Assembly (NCBI GenBank): GCA_900551655.1
Contig: URWM01000031.1
Coordinates: 1-10,732, forward strand
Length of the DNA: 10,732 bases
Direction of reading: 5' to 3'
Origin: an uncultured Collinsella sp.
GTDB taxonomy: Bacteria; Actinomycetota; Coriobacteriia; Coriobacteriales; Coriobacteriaceae
The translations under genes were made by a program, and so were the position numbers. Numbering within the stretch: the stretch's first letter is position 1; every line of letters begins with the position of its first letter. Below are positions 1 through 5,981 of the stretch, piece after piece. The notes under the pieces are model-generated. The model was not told where the DNA came from. It ran no database searches and saw only the letters and a list, made by a program, of their open reading frames with translations.

Positions 1-1
1 G

Positions 2-1444
2 TTCGAGCAGAGCGAGGCCGAGCAGTCGGAGCCTGCCGATGTCGCCGACGCCACGACGTCCTTTGAGGCTCCGCAGCCGACATCTGCCGACGTTGCCGAG
101 GCTACGACGTCCTTTGAGGCGCAGCAGCCGGTCGATAGCACCATGTCATTTGATGCCACGATGACGTTTGAGAAGCAGGGCACCGCAATTGCCGAGCCCC
201 TTTCCATCTCCGATGATGCCCAGGACGCCGCCGATGATTCGGTTGCCGATGAGGCCGATTCCGTTGAGGCCAGCGCACCCGAGCAGGTCGAGGCTCCTGC
301 TATGGAGCAGGAGTCCCCTGCGGTTGACGAGGCTCCCAAGACGGATGTGTCCAGGCCTTATTCTACGCAGATCTTTACCATGCCCGCGCCGAGCGACCCC
401 GGTGCCACGGTGGCCAATGTTGCTCCCACGCAGGACGAGACAGTTGACTCCCTCATGGCGCAGATTTCGTCTCAGGTGCCTCCGCGCCAGCAAATGAATA
501 TCCCCGATCCGGCCTCCGCGCCTGCGCCCTCTTCGTCGCCGCTGGCCTCGGTCCCCGATCCGTCGCTGCCTTCGATGCAACAGGCCAACGTCGCGTCCCG
601 CACGTCGCTGTTCGATCTTCCCGATCCTTCGGCACAGACAAATGATCCCTTTGCGACGGCGCAGGGCCCCGAGCCCACATCGGCACCGGTCGCGACCCCC
701 ATGCCCATTTCCTCGGGCGCACAGCCGCTCGAGACCATCTCGGCTCCCGCTTCGACGGGCGCCAAGCCGCAGAAGCGTGGCCTGGGTGGCTTGTTCGGTC
801 GCAAAAAGAAGAACGAGCAGGACAGCATGAGCGACTGGCTGGGCGTCGAGGACGATTACGATGCCAAGAAGTCCGGTCGCGGCATCGGTTCGTGGGATAA
901 TTTCGAGGACGATAACGATGGCTGGAAGGGCGGCGCTACGTCTTCCGACGGTGCTTCTTCCGAAGATATGCTCTCGGCTGTCGCCTCTATGGGCGATGAT
1001 GAGCTGCTCGGTCACGATATCTGGTTTGTGGCAACGGGCGCCTCGGATTGTGATGGCGCCGGCATGAAGGCCTTCTTGGCTTCGCATCGCGATAAGCTCC
1101 GCGGCGTATTCTTCATCAATCTTGAATCCGTCGGCGCCGGTAGGCTTTCGGTGGTGACGGTTGAGGGCGAACAGCAGCTGCTCAAGGGCGATCGCCGCAT
1201 CATGAATCTGGTCAGCAAGGTGTGCAAGTCGTTCCATGTCGATTGTGGCGCGCTCGAGATGCCCTATGCCAAGACCGATGCCTATGCCGCGCTCGAGGCG
1301 AGCCGCCGAGCCCTCACCATCGCGGGCGTGGACGGCACGCGTCTGGCTTGCGCTCGTACCGAGGACGACCTGCCCCACAATGTCAATCCGACGAACATTG
1401 CCACGGTATCCGAGGTCGTGACCGAGGTTATCCGTCGTTCGTAG
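2..1444 (+). CDS. Partial protein with long acidic low-complexity region and C-terminal M28-peptidase-like domain
   Basis: The frame is open from the left edge (base 2) to TAG at 1442-1444, so the start lies upstream; the ATG at 143 is internal. Roughly the first 760 bases encode an Ala/Pro/Ser/Asp/Glu-rich, probably disordered region. A basic patch (KRGLGGLFGRKKK, about 773-811) and an acidic WLGVEDDYD stretch follow. The last 170 residues or so look folded. The strand DIWFVATGAS, then GMKAFLASH, then FFINLESVG and a late DLPHNVNPTN recall the second half of the M28 zinc aminopeptidase fold, with GGATSSDGASS resembling the GAxDNxSG metal loop. The usual EE pair is replaced by SDCDG, and no clear first-ligand His is visible, so activity is doubtful. 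No transmembrane segment or signal peptide lies in the visible part. The family call is by eye; a noncatalytic M28-like domain or an unrelated fold remains possible. The next gene begins 21 nt downstream, suggesting an operon. Confidence 0.6.
   Translation, partial: FEQSEAEQSEPADVADATTSFEAPQPTSADVAEATTSFEAQQPVDSTMSFDATMTFEKQGTAIAEPLSISDDAQDAADDSVADEADSVEASAPEQVEAPAMEQESPAVDEAPKTDVSRPYSTQIFTMPAPSDPGATVANVAPTQDETVDSLMAQISSQVPPRQQMNIPDPASAPAPSSSPLASVPDPSLPSMQQANVASRTSLFDLPDPSAQTNDPFATAQGPEPTSAPVATPMPISSGAQPLETISAPASTGAKPQKRGLGGLFGRKKKNEQDSMSDWLGVEDDYDAKKSGRGIGSWDNFEDDNDGWKGGATSSDGASSEDMLSAVASMGDDELLGHDIWFVATGASDCDGAGMKAFLASHRDKLRGVFFINLESVGAGRLSVVTVEGEQQLLKGDRRIMNLVSKVCKSFHVDCGALEMPYAKTDAYAALEASRRALTIAGVDGTRLACARTEDDLPHNVNPTNIATVSEVVTEVIRRS
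35..136 (+). repeat. Two tandem 51-nt in-frame repeat units
   Basis: Units 35-85 and 86-136 each encode 17 residues of the form ADVA(D/E)ATTSFEA followed by a Gln-Pro segment. Degenerate versions (STMSFDATMTFE) continue after 136. The repeat keeps the reading frame and lies in the disordered part of the partial gene. More units may lie to the left of the window. Confidence 0.8.
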
Positions 1445-1465
1445 ACGGAGCTCTAAGGAGTCAAC

Positions 1466-1684
1466 GTGTTTTCGTATATTAAGCGCCATTGGCCTGTCTA
1501 CGTGATTTTGACCTTGATTGCCATTGCGTTAGGATTTGGGGCTGCCTACATCGTGGGTGCAAAGGGCTCGACCCCCGCCTCCGCAATCAGCGAAGAGGTG
1601 GAGCAAGAACAGAGCACGGGCGCCGATGGGATTCCTGAGTCCGAGCAAGCAATCGTTGATGGTGGATCTTCGTCTGCAGAGTAG
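1466..1684 (+). CDS. Small single-pass membrane protein, unknown function
   Basis: A 72-residue protein starting with GTG at 1466; AAGGAG at 1455-1460, 5 nt upstream, fixes the start. The N-terminus is short and basic (MFSYIKRHW). One hydrophobic helix follows at about residues 9-31 (VYVILTLIAIALGFGAAYIV), then an acidic Ser/Glu-rich tail of about 40 residues. The positive-inside rule predicts a cytoplasmic N-terminus and an outward tail. There is no lipobox or enzyme motif. It lies 21 nt after the partial gene and just before a terminator, so it is probably the last gene of that operon and may work with the upstream product. I do not recognise the family. Confidence 0.8.
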   Translation: MFSYIKRHWPVYVILTLIAIALGFGAAYIVGAKGSTPASAISEEVEQEQSTGADGIPESEQAIVDGGSSSAE

Positions 1685-1705
1685 ATACGGCGATTTACAT
1701 GATTG

Positions 1706-1743
1706 AAAGCGGGCGAGCCGGGGGACTGGCTCGCCCGCTTTTT
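1706..1743. terminator. Bidirectional intrinsic terminator between convergent genes
   Basis: A perfect 14-bp GC-rich stem (1706-1719 with 1728-1741) closes an 8-nt G-rich loop. T1739-T1743 follow on the plus strand, and the mirror AAA gives a short T run on the minus strand. It sits 22 nt after the small membrane protein and 10 nt past the stop of the minus-strand surface protein, so it can serve both. Confidence 0.9.
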
Positions 1744-1750
1744 CATCGCG

Positions 1751-4700
1751 CTAGCGCTTCTTTGGGATTGACCTAAGGCGAGCGAACCATAGGGCTGCGG
1801 CACCCGAGGTCAGGAGCGCGGTGATGCAAGCGGCGATGGGAGCTGATCCTGTTGCCGGTAGGTCCTGCGGTAGGGTACAGCGTTGAATGACACTGTCCTC
1901 GTCATGTGACTCAAGTTTATCGCCGCCACCGTTGCGGCAAAGATCGACGCGTGCGCTGTTGGTGAGTGCGGTTTGGGGCGTATAAGCCGACGTCGCCTGC
2001 ATGTGCACGATTGCGCCCCGAGCGTCTGTGCCAAGGATTGCTTTGGCATCGTCAAGGTCGTCGTGCTCATCTTTGAGATCATCGCGGGTCCAAGAATCCG
2101 TATCGCTTCGAGTCGTAAAGTCGGCGGCTACCGCACCGTATTCAATGCGAATGCCCGTCACGACGGTATTGGATGCAAGGTCGAGTTCTTTCGCCTCGAG
2201 TGTGGCGGATTCCGTGGTCGAGACATCCGCCTTCCAGAGGTGCCAGCCGTCGTAATCGACGAGGCGGCAATCTTCACCCAGACTCTCTTTTACTTCGTCG
2301 GACTCAAGCCAAGGATTTTCGTGCCCATCGTCAAGCGTCGCGTTTGCCGGCTCATCGACGTCTGTCGAGTCCAACGGAGTCGTGCGATACCACACGTTGC
2401 ACAGACCATTGAGGTCGCCGATGGCGACGGGGGTTTCGATTGAGACGAATCTCGCCGTGCCGTCTTTGGCGCACTCAAGATCATCGGTAATCGTAAACTC
2501 ATCAACCCAGGTAGCGGAATCGTTTCGAGCATCGATGGTATAGGAGAAAAGCCCATCCGTATTGGTTTGCATCGCGGCGCGGTTTTTTCCATCGCCGTTA
2601 GCCAACAGACCCTTCCCGATAGGTTGGACAAGTTCCTGACGCTTGTCGACCTGTCCTTTGATCTCGATGGGCGCATCCTTCATCGCGACGGATTGGACTT
2701 TTCCCGTATCCTTTATTTCAAACGCTATCTCCTCGGCAAGGTCATAGGTCCGCGGAGACATCGTTTCGCGCAACGAGTAGGTGCCGGGTGCAAGATGTTC
2801 GATACGGTGCGGCTTGTCGGATGAGGTCCAGGAGTCTATTTCGGTTTTATCGGGACCATATAAGGTGAGCTGTGCGCCTTTCACTTCCTGCTCTCCGCTT
2901 GCATCGACCTTGGAGATATCAACCTTGGTGTAATCGTCGGATACGTTAAGCCGCGCTTCCACAACGGGTGTTTTCTGGTCGGCATAGGTAAGGTCGACGA
3001 TATGGTGCGTCCGGTCGAGTAAGAAGCCGGTCGGCGCTTGAGTCTCGACAACCTCGTAGCGTGCGGTGCCAGATCCCAGCGGGAGGTCGTCCGCGCGTGC
3101 TTCTCCAGTTTCATCCGTCGTGACGGTAGCGACAGTCTCACCGTCGAGCGCGGCAATGCTACCGTCGGGGCGCACGATATCACCTGAGGCACGGATCTCA
3201 AAGATGGCGCCCGCGAGGCTGCTGCCGTCTACGGCATCGGTTTTAACGATCCTGATGTTTCCGGTCGCGGCGTGGTCATAATACGAGACGATTGCAACGG
3301 GCGTTAGGTTCATGTCGGCGGGTATGTTTACCTCGATCTCCTCGCCGACAAGATAGGGCTCTTTGGCCGAGGTTTCGCGTACATAATAGGTGCCCGGCAC
3401 GAGCGATTCGGGCAGTGTGACGGTGCCGGTCGCGTCAGTCGTAAAAGTGTCCATTACGTTATGTGCTGGATACCAGCATGTTTGTGAGACAGGTTTGTGA
3501 TTGCTGTCGAGGAGTTGGAAGGTGAATCCGGCTAGGGGAACAGAAGCGCCTGTTTGGGCATCGCGTTTTACAATCTGGAGATGCGTCGACAGAGCGTGGT
3601 TGTCCACGATATATTGAAGCTCGGCGCCGTCGGAAATCTGATTGGCCTCGACGGTCCATTCCCCTGCACGTTTAAAACCCACGGGGACGGTTTCCGGAAC
3701 CTCGCGAACCGTGTAGCCGGCACGGTCGTATGGGACGGCTCCGTGGACATTGGCGGGTCGCTTGCCTGTGCCGAACCATGCTTCGGGCTGATCTTTGGTG
3801 GAGGCAAAGCCATAGATGTTTGTGGTCAGTGTGCCAACAACCTGCTGAGAGCTGTTGCTGACAACCTCAAAGACAACACCTCCCGCCGGCTGCTCCAGGC
3901 CGGATTGGTCGCTATTGCCGTAGTCCTTGAATTTGGAAATCTCAAGGTCAAACGCAATGGGGGTATCGGAAACGCGAGATTCGATCTCGACCACGCCTGA
4001 ATCGCCGAGCTGGTCGGCTCCAACGGTATAGGTCCAGCTGTCGTTGGATGGCAGGTAGCCCTCGGGGGCTTTTGATTCGTAGATGGTAAAGGTTCCTAAG
4101 GGGACATCGACGAGGGTAGCCCGACCGCTTTCGTCGGTCGTGAGGATTTGCGCCCATCCAGGGGTTGATTGCGACACACACGTGAACTCTGCTCCTGCGA
4201 GTGAAGATCCCGCCTGGGGGCCGGCATTCGTCGCGGCATCGAGTTTTACGATACGCAGGTTGATGGTGCCGGGCTGTTCATCAATGGCGACCTGTCCACC
4301 GTCATTCCCCGTGGTAAAGGCGATGCGATCACGACGGGGGACATAGCCGGCCGGCGCCTTCGTTTCAACTAGGTAGTATGCTGTGTTGGGCAGAAGTGTT
4401 GCTTGCGCTCGACCGTTGCTGTCCATCTGGACGGTGCCGACACGCGCGTCGCTGGCGCTCTCAAAAATATCGAATGTTGCCCCATCAAACTGATAAGTAT
4501 TGTTTCCACTGATAATGGCGGCGTTTGCAGACTGCTTTTGGAAGGAAACAGAGACCGCCGGCAGTACATAGAGCATGTCTTGACGTCTGCTGCCGCCCGA
4601 TACGGTTCCTAGATAGCGCCGCGCGCGGTGCGGGGCGGCTTTGATGCTTCCTGATTTTGCGCTGTCGTGGAGCCACCGCGCAGCCGTCACGACTTCATTG

Positions 4701-5182
4701 TCGGCGGTAAAGTGCCCACTCTTGGTTTTGCCCTGAGCGGTCGTGTAGGAGTAGGTGCCGTCGACATGGGTGGTGCCGTTGAGCATCCATACGGCAAGCT
4801 GGGTGGCGGCGCGGGCGCGATCGGGTGAAAGATGGTAACCGCCAAACGACGTGGCGGTAGGATATCCGTGACAAACGATTGCCGCGAACTCGTCGTCGAG
4901 CCACACCCAGCCTTGATCAAAGTTGAGCCATGGGCCGCCCGGCTTGGTGGGGCCGGGGCGCTCCTGGTTCATGCAGTAGGCAATCGAGGCGTCTTGAGCT
5001 TCATACTTGCCGATGAGGAAGGGCCCACAATCATCGCTAATAGTGCGGAAGCCGAGCTGGTCGTATCCATCGACGGCAAATGCGGCTCCCGGTGCCAGAC
5101 AGCCGAAAAGCAGGAAGAGGAGCAGGAGCAGCGGACCTGTTGCGATTGCGCTGTGGACAGAGTGCGTGGGTGCGTTGGACAT
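1751..5182 (-). CDS. LPXTG-anchored surface protein: thioester domain plus six CnaB/SpaA domains
   Basis: A 1143-residue protein; ATG at 5182 is preceded by AAGGAG (5193-5188 on the minus strand, 5-nt gap). Residues 1-36 form a signal peptide (LLLLLFLLFG core, cleavage probably after AAFA). Residues about 45-205 match a thioester (TQXA) domain, with C70 in AYCMN and Q128 in ATQLAVW as the predicted Cys-Gln crosslink pair. Six CnaB-type beta domains follow. Each shows a Lys in its first strand (K216, K313, K417, K539, K647, K758), a Glu in the Y-x-x-x-E-T-x-A-P-x-G-Y type motif (E273, E369, E494, E603, E713, E806) and a closing Asp/Asn (D301, D406, N528, D636, N746, D836); these are the expected isopeptide residues. 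Residues 840-1100 are a less familiar region with C904, C928, C972, C1082 and C1102. The C-terminus is LPATG (1108-1112), a hydrophobic helix and PKKR, a sortase signal. The likely role is covalent adhesion to host ligands; the target is unknown. No sortase gene or second pilin is nearby, so a stand-alone adhesin is favoured over a pilus. Confidence 0.92.
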   Translation of the reverse strand: MSNAPTHSVHSAIATGPLLLLLFLLFGCLAPGAAFAVDGYDQLGFRTISDDCGPFLIGKYEAQDASIAYCMNQERPGPTKPGGPWLNFDQGWVWLDDEFAAIVCHGYPTATSFGGYHLSPDRARAATQLAVWMLNGTTHVDGTYSYTTAQGKTKSGHFTADNEVVTAARWLHDSAKSGSIKAAPHRARRYLGTVSGGSRRQDMLYVLPAVSVSFQKQSANAAIISGNNTYQFDGATFDIFESASDARVGTVQMDSNGRAQATLLPNTAYYLVETKAPAGYVPRRDRIAFTTGNDGGQVAIDEQPGTINLRIVKLDAATNAGPQAGSSLAGAEFTCVSQSTPGWAQILTTDESGRATLVDVPLGTFTIYESKAPEGYLPSNDSWTYTVGADQLGDSGVVEIESRVSDTPIAFDLEISKFKDYGNSDQSGLEQPAGGVVFEVVSNSSQQVVGTLTTNIYGFASTKDQPEAWFGTGKRPANVHGAVPYDRAGYTVREVPETVPVGFKRAGEWTVEANQISDGAELQYIVDNHALSTHLQIVKRDAQTGASVPLAGFTFQLLDSNHKPVSQTCWYPAHNVMDTFTTDATGTVTLPESLVPGTYYVRETSAKEPYLVGEEIEVNIPADMNLTPVAIVSYYDHAATGNIRIVKTDAVDGSSLAGAIFEIRASGDIVRPDGSIAALDGETVATVTTDETGEARADDLPLGSGTARYEVVETQAPTGFLLDRTHHIVDLTYADQKTPVVEARLNVSDDYTKVDISKVDASGEQEVKGAQLTLYGPDKTEIDSWTSSDKPHRIEHLAPGTYSLRETMSPRTYDLAEEIAFEIKDTGKVQSVAMKDAPIEIKGQVDKRQELVQPIGKGLLANGDGKNRAAMQTNTDGLFSYTIDARNDSATWVDEFTITDDLECAKDGTARFVSIETPVAIGDLNGLCNVWYRTTPLDSTDVDEPANATLDDGHENPWLESDEVKESLGEDCRLVDYDGWHLWKADVSTTESATLEAKELDLASNTVVTGIRIEYGAVAADFTTRSDTDSWTRDDLKDEHDDLDDAKAILGTDARGAIVHMQATSAYTPQTALTNSARVDLCRNGGGDKLESHDEDSVIQRCTLPQDLPATGSAPIAACITALLTSGAAALWFARLRSIPKKR

Positions 5183-5436
5183 GGCTGCTCCTTATCCCTC
5201 GTGCGCCGCATGGGGAGGGCGCGACGCGTAGGATGAGGCTACCCCCGAGGTTCATGCGGGTAAGTACCGGAGCCTGACCAAAAGCTTGCCCAATTCCTGA
5301 CAAATTGAGCTCAAATACAACAATCAAGCAAAAGCGCAGGTAGAAGATAGGGAGAACAGGAGGGCAAAGGTCCTCGTCTCCACAATTGACGCGATTTTCA
5401 AACGAATCTCCACAGCTAAAACAAGCATCGCCACCC
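5183..5436. other. Intergenic region upstream of the surface protein gene
   Basis: About 250 bases lie between the divergent surface protein gene and the tRNA promoter. Apart from the surface-protein ribosome binding site at 5188-5193, I see no convincing gene, promoter hexamer pair, riboswitch or inverted repeat. The surface-protein promoter must lie here or just upstream, but could not be placed. Short ORFs in this stretch lack ribosome binding sites and resemble no known protein. Confidence 0.5.
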
Positions 5437-5466
5437 TTGTATCGAACAAGACAACCGCGTTATACT
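5437..5466 (+). promoter_or_regulatory. Promoter of tRNA-Gly
   Basis: A -35 box TTGTAT (5437-5442) and a -10 box TATACT (5461-5466) are separated by 18 nt. They predict transcription start near 5473, about 7 nt before the mature tRNA. This is the best sigma70-like promoter in the window. Confidence 0.75.
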
Positions 5467-5479
5467 ATCCCCCACATAT

Positions 5480-5554
5480 GCGGGCATCGCCAAGTGGTAA
5501 GGCATCAGCTTCCCAAGCTGACACTCGCGGGTTCGAATCCCGTTGCCCGCTCCA
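5480..5554 (+). tRNA. tRNA-Gly (anticodon CCC)
   Basis: All cloverleaf parts can be paired. The acceptor stem is GCGGGCA with TGCCCGC. The D arm is GCC-AAGTGGTAA-GGC. The anticodon stem is TCAGC/GCTGA around the loop TTCCCAA, which gives anticodon CCC. The T arm is GCGGG-TTCGAAT-CCCGT. The discriminator is T and CCA is encoded (5552-5554). It decodes GGG glycine codons. Its last 16 nt recur exactly at 5731-5746. Confidence 0.97.
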
Positions 5555-5600
5555 GTAAAAAGCACAAGCACGGCAGCGTTACGTTGCCGTGCTTTTTACT
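5554..5600 (+). terminator. Intrinsic terminator of tRNA-Gly
   Basis: AGCACGGCAGCG (5567-5578) pairs with 5582-5593 around a TTA loop and is followed by five T residues (5593-5597). An alternative larger fold pairs 5554-5564 (AGTAAAAAGCA) exactly with 5590-5600, leaving a 6-nt bulge. The outer arms are therefore symmetrical and could also act on the minus strand. Confidence 0.85.
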
Positions 5601-5694
5601 ACCAAGTGCCGGGATACGAACCCGCCAGGGTGCGAGCGTAAAGCAAACGCGAAGCGTTTGTAGCGAGCAGGCGAAGGCGCCGGCAGGCGCCTGA

Positions 5695-5744
5695 AGCCGG
5701 TGCGTATTTGCAAAGCAAATACGCGGACGTCCCGTTGCCCGCTC
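5695..5744 (+). repeat. 50-bp direct repeat, copy 1, with 10-bp hairpin
   Basis: 46 of 50 bases match 5826-5875. The core is GCGTATTTGC (5702-5711) pairing with 5715-5724 around AAA, followed by GGACGTCC and then the tRNA-Gly-like end. The outer stem is conserved between copies, while two of the four differences fall in the loop and inner pair, as expected if the hairpin matters. Confidence 0.85.
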
Positions 5745-5746
5745 CA
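5731..5746 (+). repeat. Exact 16-nt duplicate of the tRNA-Gly 3' end (att-like)
   Basis: CCCGTTGCCCGCTCCA is identical to 5539-5554, the 3' half of the T arm, the acceptor strand and CCA. Duplicated tRNA 3' ends are the classical footprint of site-specific integration, giving attL in the tRNA and attR downstream. Here the two copies are only 192 bp apart and no integrase is present, so any element would be tiny or deleted. Confidence 0.65.
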
Positions 5747-5825
5747 TCAGCCAAGGGGGATGCTGGGACACTCGGCTCGATCTGGTCTCCTTCGGCGGTT
5801 TCGTGAACCGGGGCATGCCGACCGC

Positions 5826-5875
5826 AGCCGGTGCGTATTTGCGAAACAAATACGCGGACGTCCCCATGCCCGCTC
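5826..5875 (+). repeat. 50-bp direct repeat, copy 2, with 9-bp hairpin
   Basis: Second copy of 5695-5744, offset by 131 bp. GCGTATTTG (5833-5841) pairs with CAAATACGC (5847-5855) around CGAAA. The tRNA-like tail is decayed (CCCCATGCCCGCTC), so it no longer matches the tRNA end exactly. It ends about 57 bp before the purB -10 box. Confidence 0.85.
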
Positions 5876-5931
5876 TTATGCTACAAAATGTTAGGTTAAT
5901 GCCTACTGCCCATACTCGCACCCGCGCACGG

Positions 5932-5937
5932 TACAAT
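5932..5937 (+). promoter_or_regulatory. Probable purB -10 box
   Basis: TACAAT at 5932-5937 lies 44 nt before the purB start codon. No good -35 hexamer is seen 16-18 nt upstream. The same TACAAT sequence occurs in the putative promoter at 7425-7432. No purine riboswitch fold was recognised in the short leader. Confidence 0.45.
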
Positions 5938-5981
5938 GGTTGGGTTACGACCAACGTGCCAATAACCAAAAAGGAGCCGCT

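Larger units (their letters stand above)
5598..5931. other. Non-coding, hairpin-rich repeat region downstream of tRNA-Gly
   Basis: About 330 bases without a credible gene. It holds an inverted near-copy of the tRNA T arm (5610-5625, 15 of 16 bases matching the reverse complement of 5527-5542). Perfect hairpins follow at 5644-5660 (7 bp), 5675-5692 (7 bp), 5702-5724 (10 bp) and 5833-5855 (9 bp). A 50-bp direct repeat and an exact 16-nt duplicate of the tRNA 3' end also lie here. ORFs crossing this stretch have no ribosome binding site and encode low-complexity Arg/Pro/Ala-rich peptides. It may be a repeat family or an insertion scar; the origin is inferred. Confidence 0.7.

Noticed and set aside
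146..1489. 447-residue open frame on the minus strand
   Set aside because: It is antisense to the partial plus-strand gene, rich in Arg/Gly/Leu, lacks a recognisable domain, and arises from the strong codon bias of the true frame.
5610..5875. CRISPR-like array
   Set aside because: Only two 50-bp copies exist, they are imperfect, there is no regular spacer pattern, and no cas genes are nearby.
5386..5894. Short plus-strand frames across the tRNA and repeat region
   Set aside because: They overlap the tRNA or hairpins, have no ribosome binding site and encode low-complexity peptides.
5940..5981. Upstream ATG 5940 as purB start
   Set aside because: It sits immediately after the -10 box and would place AAGGAG inside the gene. 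The family start MIDRYTRPEM fits ATG 5982.
5876..5981. Purine riboswitch ahead of purB
   Set aside because: The leader after the -10 box is under 45 nt, and no aptamer-like three-way junction was found.
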